Shown piece after piece: positions 8,785 to 16,167 of a DNA stretch of 52,927 bases. The translations under genes and the position numbers were made by a program. Below the pieces are notes generated by a model, which worked only from the letters and a program-made list of their open reading frames with translations, was not told the DNA's origin and ran no database searches. This DNA comes from Clostridia bacterium. Lineage in GTDB: Bacteria > Bacillota > Clostridia > Peptostreptococcales > Anaerovoracaceae. Numbering within the stretch: position 1 is the first letter of the stretch; each line of letters begins with the position of its first letter. The stretch spans positions 1 to 52,927 of the forward strand of contig JAKSSG010000008.1 in the NCBI GenBank assembly GCA_024403185.1, given 5' to 3'.

Positions 8785-9389
8785 ATTATATTATCTCCAT
8801 TCTTTACCTTGTGTGCCGAGCAGCTGTGATTCGGCGTAGTTCCGTTGACGGAATACATCCATCCGGAAGTTCCTCCGCAGTCAAATTCAAAGATGTTGTT
8901 TATGCCTTCGACATATGCTCCCATGGATGAATTCTTCGCGGACAGATTGATCCCTGCCGCCGAGCAGGTCGCCTTGAGTACATCAAACACCGTATTCCCG
9001 TCCCTGAATTCAACTGTACTCTTTGACAGGATCACACCGTTTGAAGGAACGTATTTGTTCTTTCCGTCTTTAAGACTGTCCAGATGCTTAAGAATCGAGT
9101 CGCATTTGATTGTGATCGTGCACCTTTTTGCCGCTTCGGTTGCAGGCGCCTCTGTCCTCTTCTGCGTCGGCTCTTCCTGATCCTGTGACTGTACCTCCGT
9201 TACGGTTTCTTCGGCAGTCGCCTCCTCTTCCTGAACTGCAGCCTCTTCGGCTGCTGTGCTTTCCTGCGCTACGCTGCCGGTATCATCCTTTGAAAACCAG
9301 CCGCTGAAGGTTCCTATGGCCATCACGCCGCAGAATACAATGACCGCCACCAGTACGCCTATTAAAATGTTTGATGTTTTTCTTCTCAT
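8760..9389 (-). CDS. Membrane-anchored DUF4430 (transcobalamin C-terminal-like) protein
   Basis: 209 aa. One N-terminal membrane helix (about 8-28), an acidic E/A/T/Q-rich spacer (about 33-85) and a DUF4430 domain (about 88-209) with the family core TVFDVLKATC ... SGWMYSVNGTTPNHSC ... VKNGDNIIWYYS. In the DUF4430 family the conserved W-x-[YF]-x-V-N-G loop and the closing G-D-x-I-x-W strand form the half that covers the cobalamin face in transcobalamin. It probably partners the toroid protein encoded immediately downstream, whose start it overlaps. It is the second gene of the riboswitch operon, 24 nt after the first. Confidence 0.85.
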   Translation of the reverse strand: MRRKTSNILIGVLVAVIVFCGVMAIGTFSGWFSKDDTGSVAQESTAAEEAAVQEEEATAEETVTEVQSQDQEEPTQKRTEAPATEAAKRCTITIKCDSILKHLDSLKDGKNKYVPSNGVILSKSTVEFRDGNTVFDVLKATCSAAGINLSAKNSSMGAYVEGINNIFEFDCGGTSGWMYSVNGTTPNHSCSAHKVKNGDNIIWYYSCGK

Positions 9390-9413
9390 AATGTGTTTAT
9401 TGCCTTTGCACTT

Positions 9414-10655
9414 TTATTTTGTCTTGATTCTCTTGACTGTTGTATAACTGCTGTAATAATACTTGCCGTTTACTTTCTTGTAAGTGCGCACCTTGAATGA
9501 ATATTTTGTGTGTCTCTTCAGCTTCTTTATTGTCTTCTTTGCGTTTTTAGTCTTAACGCTCTTCCACTTCTTCGCACCAGTCTTCTTGTATGCTATCTGG
9601 AAGGCTGCTGCGTTGTACTTTGCTGCACTCTTTGACATTGTTACCGAAATAACCTTCTTTCCGGCTTTGAGCTTGAATGCCGGTTTTACCGGCTTCTTTA
9701 CTGCCGGTGCCTTTACAGTAACTACACATGCCGGTGCAATTGCCGGAGCACTTGCCTTGTACTCATTTGAATAGAGAAGGAATCCGTCGTTGAATGTTTC
9801 AGGATCGAATTTGTCAATGTTTATCATGCTGTATGCGTACATGAGTGATGAATCATATGGAGCTTCGCCCGGATCGCTTGTGTAATACAGTACCGCTTCT
9901 TCTCCGGTGTTCCAGTCAGCTGTCGCATATATTGTCTTGCCGTCCTTGTCCTTCTTTGATGCAGGATAAATCCATGCATCGGTTACAGTTGTATCAACAT
10001 TAAAGCCAGCTGCAGTTACAACATAGCTTCCCGCCTTGCTGAATGACATGCTGATTGTTCCGTTTGAATTTGTCTTGCCCAGCGCTGTTCCGGCACTTGT
10101 CTTGACCGATACATCTGAAACAGCCTTGTCTGCTCCGCCGGCCATGCCGTTATGTCCGCTCAGCTTCAGGCTGAATGATTCACCGGTCTTCACTGTTACG
10201 GCATTCTTATCAAATGCTGTATAGTAATCGTTTCCGTTGTAGTCCTTGTTTATTGAAGCCACAATGTAATCTCCGTCCTTTATTGCTGTCTTATTCCAGG
10301 CCGTTCCGCCTGCGCTGCCGTTAACAAATCCCAGATAATTACCTGATGTGTCTCCCCAGAACTTCGAGCAGTATCCGTTGCTGATTGAATAATTGTCCTT
10401 GCTGTTGAACTTCTCATGGGCTGTGATAAATGCGTCACTGAGTGTTACGCTTCCGTCTCCATCCCTGTCCGTTACCGTGATGCTTTTCGCAGCAACAGGA
10501 TTGCCGCTGTTATCCAGTGCCAGTTCGCCCTTGCCGGACACGGTAATCTTTACGCTTACTCCACCGTCTGCCGCAAATGCAAATGCAGGCATGAACGCTA
10601 CCGCAGTCATGATGCACATGAGCATTGCCAATACTTTTGTCATTTTCTTTTTCAT
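9414..10655 (-). CDS. Secreted DUF4430-like / Fn3 protein, first gene of the B12 riboswitch operon
   Basis: 413 aa from the ATG at 10655, which has GGGAGG upstream; an in-frame start at 10715 would lie inside the riboswitch terminator. Signal peptide (about 1-28), then a DUF4430-like domain (about 30-135). That domain contains a calcium-loop-like DRDGDGSVTLSD (EF-hand/dockerin spacing) and the LGFVNG ... IKDGDYIVASI core. An Ig-like beta domain follows (about 140-210), then a linker with DAWIYPASKK and a very basic C-terminal fibronectin type III-like domain (about 325-413). No membrane or sortase anchor is visible, so it is secreted or held to the wall by charge. The first position after the riboswitch points to cobamide binding; the ligand is inferred. 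Confidence 0.8.
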   Translation of the reverse strand: MKKKMTKVLAMLMCIMTAVAFMPAFAFAADGGVSVKITVSGKGELALDNSGNPVAAKSITVTDRDGDGSVTLSDAFITAHEKFNSKDNYSISNGYCSKFWGDTSGNYLGFVNGSAGGTAWNKTAIKDGDYIVASINKDYNGNDYYTAFDKNAVTVKTGESFSLKLSGHNGMAGGADKAVSDVSVKTSAGTALGKTNSNGTISMSFSKAGSYVVTAAGFNVDTTVTDAWIYPASKKDKDGKTIYATADWNTGEEAVLYYTSDPGEAPYDSSLMYAYSMINIDKFDPETFNDGFLLYSNEYKASAPAIAPACVVTVKAPAVKKPVKPAFKLKAGKKVISVTMSKSAAKYNAAAFQIAYKKTGAKKWKSVKTKNAKKTIKKLKRHTKYSFKVRTYKKVNGKYYYSSYTTVKRIKTK

Positions 10656-10688
10656 TTTTTCCTCCCTCGTCCGAGGGCAGAACGGAAT

Positions 10689-10716
10689 AAAAAAATGCAC
10701 CCGTTCCGAGTGCATT
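10689..10716 (-). terminator. Intrinsic terminator of the cobalamin riboswitch
   Basis: On the minus strand, AATGCACTC pairs with GGGTGCATT (one G-T pair) around a 5-nt loop, followed by seven T. It lies between the riboswitch aptamer and the first gene, as expected for transcriptional attenuation when cobalamin is bound. Confidence 0.8.
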
Positions 10717-10734
10717 CAGTGGTTTTGCATTTAT

Positions 10735-10938
10735 ACAAAAAAAATCCGCCGTCCTACCTCAGAAGACTAACTTGTTACTTCAGACAGGTCTACCGACTTA
10801 ATCTTTCAGGTGTTTTCACACCGGCCTACTCGGGCGCCTTCCCAGATTGCTCCAGTGGCTTCTGCCCTTTCGTGGATATCACGGTTGCTGAGACACAGTG
10901 CCGGAAATTAACCGGCTTCCGATTTGTCTGAGTCCGAA
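10735..10938 (-). promoter_or_regulatory. Cobalamin (B12) riboswitch
   Basis: The minus strand shows the conserved landmarks in order: GGAAGCCGG...TTCCGGCACTG, CAGCAACCG, the B12 box AAGCCACTGG (about 10852-10860), CTGGGAAGGCG, GAGTAGG, then GTCGGTAGACCTG and the closing GAGGTAGGACGGCGGA. The aptamer is about 200 nt and is followed by an intrinsic terminator, then the DUF4430/ECF operon. It should switch the operon off when adenosyl- or other cobalamins are plentiful. Exact ends are approximate. Confidence 0.93.
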
Positions 10939-10950
10939 TATTTAATTTAC

Positions 10951-11727
10951 TTATTTATAATACCCTCTGTCCATTAACCAGTCAAGGGTGTCTTCACAGC
11001 TGAGAATCTCCAGGGTGACCGTCGTCTGCGGGTCGCATTCGCTTATCACGCAATCGAGAATTGCTTCCATGTCAATGTTTCCGTTCATCACCTCGTCATG
11101 AAAGTCCCCTGCGCCGTCATTGTTGTGGATATGCAGATGCTTGAGATACGGCGCCATTGCAGGAAGCCACTCCACCGGGCTGACACCCAGAATGTTTGCA
11201 TGCCCCACGTCCAGACACAGTCCAACGCGCTTATCGTCTACAGCCTTTACTATTTCCACCAGCATTCCCGGCTCATCATCCAGAACATTCTCTATGCATA
11301 TCTCAAAATCCTCGGGCTTGTCTGCCATGAATTCCTTCCAGAACTCCACAGATCTTTCGTGATGCCATTCCTTGAAATAGACGAACGGAACGTATCCGGA
11401 ATGCACCACCATCTTTTTTATTCCCGCTTCAATGGCTATTTCAGCCGCCTGATTCAGTCTGTCCATGGCGAGTGCCCTTGCCCTGGGATCTATTGCCGCC
11501 GGGTGCAGTTCGTTGAATGGTGCGTGCATGAGCCTGACATCGTACTGTTTTATCATCTGCGCCAGGTCTGCCTTCGCACGAAGGCCCTTCTCGCCGTCCA
11601 TGTTCTCCGCCTGGCAGAAATAATCTCCTTCAACTCCCAGGCCGTACCTGTCCGCAACGTCCTGCCAGTCGGCGCACATGGTGGCAATTATTAATCTGTC
11701 TCTTACATTCCTTCTGCAAATTCCCAT
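10951..11727 (-). CDS. AP endonuclease 2 / sugar-phosphate isomerase-fold protein (candidate CbiR-type cobamide remodelling enzyme)
   Basis: 258 aa TIM-barrel protein. Visible family motifs are CIENVLDDEP, GLCLDVGHANILG and LHIHNNDGAGDFHDE, which supply the metal-binding Glu/Asp/His positions of the xylose isomerase-like superfamily. It starts inside the last codons of the DUF4430 lipoprotein gene (25-nt overlap) and ends just before the cobalamin riboswitch. CbiR of Akkermansia muciniphila, which removes the lower ligand of cobamides, belongs to this superfamily, so a remodelling role is a reasoned guess from context. A generic sugar-phosphate isomerase/epimerase is the alternative. The start is uncertain: the ATG at 11727 has a weak GGGGAT site, and the ATG at 11679 has none. 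Confidence 0.8.
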   Translation of the reverse strand: MGICRRNVRDRLIIATMCADWQDVADRYGLGVEGDYFCQAENMDGEKGLRAKADLAQMIKQYDVRLMHAPFNELHPAAIDPRARALAMDRLNQAAEIAIEAGIKKMVVHSGYVPFVYFKEWHHERSVEFWKEFMADKPEDFEICIENVLDDEPGMLVEIVKAVDDKRVGLCLDVGHANILGVSPVEWLPAMAPYLKHLHIHNNDGAGDFHDEVMNGNIDMEAILDCVISECDPQTTVTLEILSCEDTLDWLMDRGYYK

Positions 11728-12092
11728 ACGATTTCATCCCCGTCACTTACTTCAACCTTATCGCAGTAGTTCATTGGCATTTCGCCGTTCACTGTAAACA
11801 GCCAGCCGCTGGTCTTGCCCTTGTCACCATTTGCAACTCCTTCAATGGCCTCAACTGACAGACCGTTACCTGTATCTTCAGCCGATACAGCCAGTTCCGT
11901 TTTCATGAGGATATCGTATACGGTATCGCCTTCGCTGATTTCATATTCGTCTTCCTGAATCTGATCCTGCACGCTTAATGTACAGGCACCGACAACCTCT
12001 CCACCATCATCTTCACTGCCGCACCCTGCAATGCAAAGGCAGAATGATACGCTTACAATCAGTGCTATTATTGTTTTTGCTGTTATTTTCAT
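11703..12092 (-). CDS. DUF4430 lipoprotein
   Basis: 129 aa. A signal peptide with lipobox I-A-G-C (Cys24) predicts a lipid-anchored extracellular protein. The rest is a compact DUF4430 domain: EGDTVYDILMK ... GKTSGWLFTVNGEMPMNYCD ... VSDGDEIVWEF. It is the fourth DUF4430-type domain in 5.4 kb (counting the beta region of the toroid protein) and the only lipoprotein. AGAGGA precedes the ATG. It lies 24 nt after the toxin gene and overlaps the AP2-fold gene, so the pair is translationally coupled. By family and context it may be a cobamide-binding lipoprotein. Confidence 0.85.
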   Translation of the reverse strand: MKITAKTIIALIVSVSFCLCIAGCGSEDDGGEVVGACTLSVQDQIQEDEYEISEGDTVYDILMKTELAVSAEDTGNGLSVEAIEGVANGDKGKTSGWLFTVNGEMPMNYCDKVEVSDGDEIVWEFAEGM

Positions 12093-12116
12093 AATGTCAG
12101 TTCCTCTCTTATTTTG

Positions 12117-12392
12117 TTATCTGAACAGATCTCCGTGGCTTCCCGTTCTGTTTGCTACCAGTGTAATACTGTCACCTGATATAGAATAAACCAGTAGCCA
12201 GTCCGGTTCAATATGACATTCTCTGTACCCCAGATATTCTCCTGCCAGACCATGGTCTCTGTACTTTTCAGGGAGTTTGTCATCCCGCAGCAGGCTGTCA
12301 ATGACTTCCTCAAGCAAAGTCATATCTTTCCCTCTTTTCTTCATCCTCTTATAATCCCTGCGAAACTGGGCAGTAGTTTTTAATACGCGCAT
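12117..12392 (-). CDS. Type II toxin, YafQ family mRNA interferase
   Basis: 91 aa, RelE/ParE superfamily. The YafQ pattern is complete: H47, H60-I-E-P-D64-W65, H86 and F90 correspond to the histidine/aspartate/phenylalanine set needed for ribosome-dependent mRNA cleavage. The stop/start junction with the antitoxin overlaps by one base. Its target and activity are inferred from the family. Confidence 0.9.
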   Translation of the reverse strand: MRVLKTTAQFRRDYKRMKKRGKDMTLLEEVIDSLLRDDKLPEKYRDHGLAGEYLGYRECHIEPDWLLVYSISGDSITLVANRTGSHGDLFR

Positions 12393-12691
12393 TATCTGCT
12401 CTCCTCTTTCAGTTCCCTATCCAGTTCTCTAAAAAGTTCGCCTGCTGATTTATATGCTTTTGTCTCTGCTCTGCCGTCAAGTATGGCATCAGCTTCTGCC
12501 ATTGCTGCCTCTGTTTCAGCATTATATCTGGGCTGCTTCAGCTCAAAAGGCAACCCGCCTTCCATTACCGATTTGTTCAGAAACAGATTTATCGCATCCG
12601 TGATTGTTATTCCGAAACTCTTATAAAGGTCCTCCGCAAGCTGTTTAAGCTCAGGTTCAACCCTTACATTTATTACTGCAGTCTTTGCCAT
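12392..12691 (-). CDS. Type II antitoxin, RelB/DinJ family
   Basis: 99 aa with the DinJ-type ribbon-helix-helix N-terminus (AVINVRVEPELKQLAEDLYK ... GITITDAINLFL) and a C-terminal toxin-wrapping tail rich in charged residues. It neutralises the YafQ-like toxin downstream and should bind the palindrome in its own promoter. The start has AAAGGAGG upstream. Confidence 0.9.
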   Translation of the reverse strand: MAKTAVINVRVEPELKQLAEDLYKSFGITITDAINLFLNKSVMEGGLPFELKQPRYNAETEAAMAEADAILDGRAETKAYKSAGELFRELDRELKEESR

Positions 12692-12714
12692 GACGTATCC
12701 TCCTTTGTGTGTTC

Positions 12715-12743
12715 ATTGTATGACAAACAACATACATTTTCAA
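12715..12743 (-). promoter_or_regulatory. Promoter and operator of the DinJ/YafQ pair
   Basis: On the minus strand: TTGAAA (12738-12743), 17-nt spacer, TACAAT (12715-12720). An inverted repeat GTATG-N8-CATAC (12718-12735) fills the spacer and touches the -10, the expected place for an autorepressing antitoxin. Confidence 0.65.
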
Positions 12744-12755
12744 GTATTTTACTCT

Positions 12756-12784
12756 TTGTTAATGCAACGAAAATAAGTTATAAT
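12756..12784 (+). promoter_or_regulatory. Promoter of the asparaginase gene
   Basis: TTGTTA (12756-12761), 17-nt spacer, TATAAT (12779-12784), divergent from the toxin-antitoxin promoter. Five bases after the -10 an ATG (12790) opens a 7-codon frame (MAFKEAE) that spans the asparaginase ribosome site and ends 4 nt before its ATG. Confidence 0.75.
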
Positions 12785-12814
12785 CGTTTATGGCATTTAA
12801 GGAGGCTGAATAAA

Positions 12815-13831
12815 ATGGCAAAGAAGAAAATACTGTTAATATACACGGGAGGCACCATAGGAATGAGCAAAACCAGCAATGGCTACGCTCCAATGCTGGA
12901 AGCATTCCATGAAACTCTCAGAAACATTCCCGATCTGTATTCAGATAATATGCCCGCATGGGACATAATTGATATGGATCCTGTTCTGGACTCATCCAAC
13001 ATGACAGTAAGGGAATGGAATAAGATAGGTGAAGTAATCAGAGACAATTACAATTCCTATTCAGGCTTTGTGGTTCTGCACGGAACCGACACCATGGCCT
13101 ACACGGCATCTGCTCTGTCCTTCATGCTTGAAGGCTGCGACAAGCCCGTTGTGCTGACAGGCTCCCAGATTCCGCTCTGTGAAATCAGAAATGATGCGAG
13201 GGATAATCTCATCACTGCCATGCTCATAGCTGCGGACAGCAAAGTCCACGAGGTCTGCCTCTATTTCGGCGGCAGGCTGATAAGAGGCAACCGGGCCATC
13301 AAGGCTTCATCAGACGAACTGACTGCCTTTGCATCACCTAATTTTGATTATCTTGCCGAGGCAAACATCGAAGTGAAGTACAACAGCAAGCTGCTCAGAA
13401 AAAAGAGCGACAGGTCCTTCTCCCTCCGCAAGCTTAAGAATGTGCCTATAGGCGTCATCAAGGTTTTCCCGGGAATACAATTTGAGCTTTTCGATTCCAT
13501 CATGGTTGAAAGTCTTAAGGGCGTTGTTATCGAGACCTTCGGCACGGGAAACATTCCTGATACAGGCGATGCTCTCCTGCCTATTATCCGAAAGGCAGCA
13601 GCCAACGGTACCGTCATCGTTGTCTGCTCCCAGTGTCCTCGCGGCGCTGTCAGTTTGGGCGCTTATGAGGTCAGCTCAGCACTTGAAAAGGCCGGTGCTG
13701 TCAGCGGAAACGACATGACAACTGAAGCCGCTGTTGCCAAGCTTTACTATCTCTTCAGCTGCGGCTACAGCCAGAAAACCGTAAAGAAAAAAATGGCTGA
13801 AAATCTCCGGGGAGAAATCAGCCTTGTGTAA
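12815..13831 (+). CDS. ansA: Type I L-asparaginase
   Basis: 338 aa from the ATG at 12815, which has AAGGAGG 8 nt upstream. It hydrolyses L-asparagine to aspartate and ammonia in the cytoplasm. The two catalytic threonine motifs are present: YTGGTIGMS near the N-terminus and LHGTDTMAYTASAL around residue 90. The length and the absence of a signal peptide fit the cytoplasmic AnsA type. It is a monocistronic unit between a strong promoter and a strong terminator. Confidence 0.92.
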   Translation: MAKKKILLIYTGGTIGMSKTSNGYAPMLEAFHETLRNIPDLYSDNMPAWDIIDMDPVLDSSNMTVREWNKIGEVIRDNYNSYSGFVVLHGTDTMAYTASALSFMLEGCDKPVVLTGSQIPLCEIRNDARDNLITAMLIAADSKVHEVCLYFGGRLIRGNRAIKASSDELTAFASPNFDYLAEANIEVKYNSKLLRKKSDRSFSLRKLKNVPIGVIKVFPGIQFELFDSIMVESLKGVVIETFGTGNIPDTGDALLPIIRKAAANGTVIVVCSQCPRGAVSLGAYEVSSALEKAGAVSGNDMTTEAAVAKLYYLFSCGYSQKTVKKKMAENLRGEISLV

Positions 13832-13848
13832 ACATTTGAATTTATGTT

Positions 13849-13882
13849 CTGTAACAGCTCACTGGGCTGTTACAGTTTTTTT
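13849..13882 (+). terminator. Terminator of ansA
   Basis: CTGTAACAGC / GCTGTTACAG, a perfect 10-bp stem with a 7-nt loop, followed by seven T. The 3' arm holds the stop codon of the convergent gene (13870). Confidence 0.9.
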
Positions 13883-14445
13883 ATTGATTCAACCGCTTTA
13901 ATGAACAGCATGCCGTGATCAAGGACGGCGTCCGTTATCTTTTCCTGATATACTTCTTCAACCGCTGCAAATTCTTCGCCGTAAACCTTCAGCAGAACGT
14001 CGGCCTTCTGGCTTCTGTTAAATCCTGCGCCCAGCTGTTTCTCACCCGTCTCATCATCTTCCATAATGAGAACAGGGAATGAGTAAAACAGAACGGAGCC
14101 GTTTTCACCTGTGCCCCTGTCCATGAGAATCTGCTGTTCTTCGAGACTCAGGCTGACATCCTGTTCCGGCATTTCCTCAACGGAGGACATGAGAATTTCC
14201 GTATTAATTCCCACGTGCTCCACAATCAGATCCGCGAATGTTCTAGCCAGGAGACTGTACTCTTCTCCGAAATCCGGGTGTTCCTCAATCTCTATCTCTG
14301 CGATGTTCACTCCTATTTCTATTTCCTTTTCTTCCGTAATGAATACATCAAAGCGGAATATTTCTTCGACCTCGCCACCGTATTCTTCAGCGCTGTCATC
14401 TTCAAGGCCGTCAACCATTACGCCTAATTCATCAAATGTGCTCAT
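13870..14445 (-). CDS. Acidic protein of unknown function
   Basis: 191 aa, not recognised. It is strongly acidic (runs such as GLEDDSAEEYGGEVEE and IEIEEHPDFGEE) and has no signal peptide, membrane helix or cysteine motif, so it is probably a soluble cytoplasmic protein. The C-terminal half is predicted mixed alpha/beta (GSVLFYSFPVLIME ... KADVLLKVYGEEF). It lies 25 nt downstream of the exonuclease III gene in the same direction, so it is likely cotranscribed. Confidence 0.7.
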   Translation of the reverse strand: MSTFDELGVMVDGLEDDSAEEYGGEVEEIFRFDVFITEEKEIEIGVNIAEIEIEEHPDFGEEYSLLARTFADLIVEHVGINTEILMSSVEEMPEQDVSLSLEEQQILMDRGTGENGSVLFYSFPVLIMEDDETGEKQLGAGFNRSQKADVLLKVYGEEFAAVEEVYQEKITDAVLDHGMLFIKAVESIKKL

Positions 14446-14470
14446 CCTGATTCTCCTCTTATTTACCGTA

Positions 14471-15223
14471 TTACTTTATCTCCAGCACTACCGGACAGTG
14501 GTCGCTGCCCATTACCTCAGTGAGAATATCCACGGAGGCCAGTCTGTCCTTCAGTGATTCCGATGTGAGAAAATAATCAATTCTCCATCCGGCATTATTG
14601 GCACGTGCGTTGGCACGATAGCTCCACCATGAATAAACTCCCGCCAGGTCAGGATTAAAATGGCGCCATGTATCAACAAAACCCGCACCGAGCAGTTCGG
14701 TCATCTTGCCTCTCTCCTCATCGGAGAATCCCGCATTGCCGCGGTTAGTCTTCGGATTCTTCAGATCTATTTCCTCATGGGCCACATTCATGTCGCCGCA
14801 TATGACAACAGGCTTTGCTTTTTCGAGTTCCTTGACATAAGCTCTGAATGCATCTTCCCAGCTCATGCGGTAATCTATTCGTTTGAGCTCAGGCTGAGCG
14901 TTCGGGACATACACATTCACCAGATAGAAATCGGGGTATTCGCAGGTAATCGCCCTTCCCTCATGATCGTGCTCATCAATGCCGAGACCATAGGAAACCG
15001 AAAGGGGTTCTTCCTTTGAAAACACTGCCGTTCCTGAATAGCCCTTCTTGTCAGCCGAAAACCAGTACTGGTGATAGCCTTCAAGCGGCACCTCCGCCTG
15101 ACCCTCCTGCATCTTTGTCTCCTGCACGCAAAGCACATCCGGATCTTCTGCTTTTGCAAAGTCAAGAAATCCTTTTTTCATTGCGGCTCTTATGCCGTTA
15201 ACGTTCCACGATATCAGTTTCAT
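14471..15223 (-). CDS. xth: Exodeoxyribonuclease III
   Basis: 250 aa, full length for the ExoIII/ExoA type. Motifs of the EEP nuclease fold: ISWNVNGIRAA (5-15), CVQETKMQEG, VICGDMNVAHEEIDL and the C-terminal SDHCPVVLEI. It cleaves DNA at abasic sites and acts as a 3' exonuclease in base excision repair. The start overlaps the DMT transporter stop by 4 nt (ATGA type). Confidence 0.95.
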   Translation of the reverse strand: MKLISWNVNGIRAAMKKGFLDFAKAEDPDVLCVQETKMQEGQAEVPLEGYHQYWFSADKKGYSGTAVFSKEEPLSVSYGLGIDEHDHEGRAITCEYPDFYLVNVYVPNAQPELKRIDYRMSWEDAFRAYVKELEKAKPVVICGDMNVAHEEIDLKNPKTNRGNAGFSDEERGKMTELLGAGFVDTWRHFNPDLAGVYSWWSYRANARANNAGWRIDYFLTSESLKDRLASVDILTEVMGSDHCPVVLEIK

Positions 15224-16107
15224 TTTTTCTCCTTTTTCGGTTTGAAATCTATCTCGAGAATTACTATTCCCAGCATCAGAAGCACCATTCCGACATAGTT
15301 CTGTGCGAAGAGCACTTCACCTGCGAAGAGGAATGCTATGATCGCGCAGAATACCGGTTCCAGTGCCAGAATAAGTCCAACGTGAGTCCCCGTGGTGTAC
15401 TGCTGGGCAATTGGCTGAATTACAAAGGCAAGTCCCGTGCAGAATACTCCCAGGAAGATTATGCAGAAAATTACCGTTCCGCTCTGCGGCAGAACCGGGT
15501 GCTCAAATAATTCAGCCAGCACTGTACTCCACAACAGAGTGAACCCTATCTGCATTGCTCCCAGATTGTAGGCATCTGTTCTCTCATCCATTACAGCCTT
15601 GTCAGTTATGAGGATGTTTCCCGTATAGCTCAGGGCGCAGCAGATGCAGAAGATGTCTCCCTTGAGATTTGCCGTATTAATGGTGAAGTCCCCCTTCATG
15701 CTCATGAGGAATACTCCGACAAAACATATGGCAATTACAAACCACAGCTTCCTGTCCGGCTTCTTGCCAAAGAATACCCATTCACCTACCGGCGCGAAAA
15801 TTACGGCCAGTCCGCAGTAGAATCCTGCATTTGATAAAGTTGTATTGGCAATTCCGATGTTGGTAAAAAAGTAATTCCCCGTAAGGAAAATACCCATCAG
15901 GAAGGCGTATCTGACAGTAGTCATATTCAAACTTCTCAGCTTCTTAAATCCGAGAACTGCAACGGTAACAACCGCTGCAATGAACCTGAAAATATTTATT
16001 GTCAGCGGCGACAGTTCTGTAAGACATGTTGAAATTGCCAGGTTGGAGGCTCCCCACGAAAGTGCCACAAAGAGCAGCATCAGGTCGGCCTGTAAATCTT
16101 TTCTCAT
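15220..16107 (-). CDS. DMT (EamA) family transporter, probably leaderless
   Basis: 295 aa from the ATG at 16107. Ten membrane helices in two EamA repeats; the N-terminus MRKDLQADLMLLFVALSWGASN is typical of the family. The substrate cannot be told; relatives export amino acids or other metabolites. No ribosome site precedes the ATG: an extended -10 (TGCTATAAT) ends exactly 6 nt before it, so the message probably begins at the start codon. The frame remains open upstream to 16158, but that part lies in the asnS terminator. The next internal ATG is at 16080. Confidence 0.85.
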   Translation of the reverse strand: MRKDLQADLMLLFVALSWGASNLAISTCLTELSPLTINIFRFIAAVVTVAVLGFKKLRSLNMTTVRYAFLMGIFLTGNYFFTNIGIANTTLSNAGFYCGLAVIFAPVGEWVFFGKKPDRKLWFVIAICFVGVFLMSMKGDFTINTANLKGDIFCICCALSYTGNILITDKAVMDERTDAYNLGAMQIGFTLLWSTVLAELFEHPVLPQSGTVIFCIIFLGVFCTGLAFVIQPIAQQYTTGTHVGLILALEPVFCAIIAFLFAGEVLFAQNYVGMVLLMLGIVILEIDFKPKKEKK

Positions 16108-16113
16108 GTGAGT

Positions 16114-16122
16114 ATTATAGCA
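16114..16122 (-). promoter_or_regulatory. Extended -10 promoter of the DMT transporter
   Basis: TGCTATAAT on the minus strand, with 6 nt to the ATG. No good -35 is visible, as usual for extended -10 promoters. Confidence 0.55.
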
Positions 16123-16123
16123 T

Positions 16124-16146
16124 AAAAAAGAGACCTTTCGGCCTCT
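16124..16146 (-). terminator. Terminator of asnS
   Basis: On the minus strand AGAGGCC-GAAA-GGTCTCT with one G-T pair, then six T. It separates asnS from the DMT transporter. Confidence 0.85.
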
Positions 16147-16167
16147 TTTGCTTCGCATTCATGCGGT

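Noticed and set aside
10655..10715. Upstream start for the first B12 operon gene (MHSERVHFF...)
   Set aside because: It lies in the riboswitch terminator. The ATG at 10655 has GGGAGG and begins a proper signal peptide.
12117..12743. Toxin-antitoxin pair as the edge of a mobile element
   Set aside because: No integrase, transposase, direct repeats or tRNA gene was found on either side.
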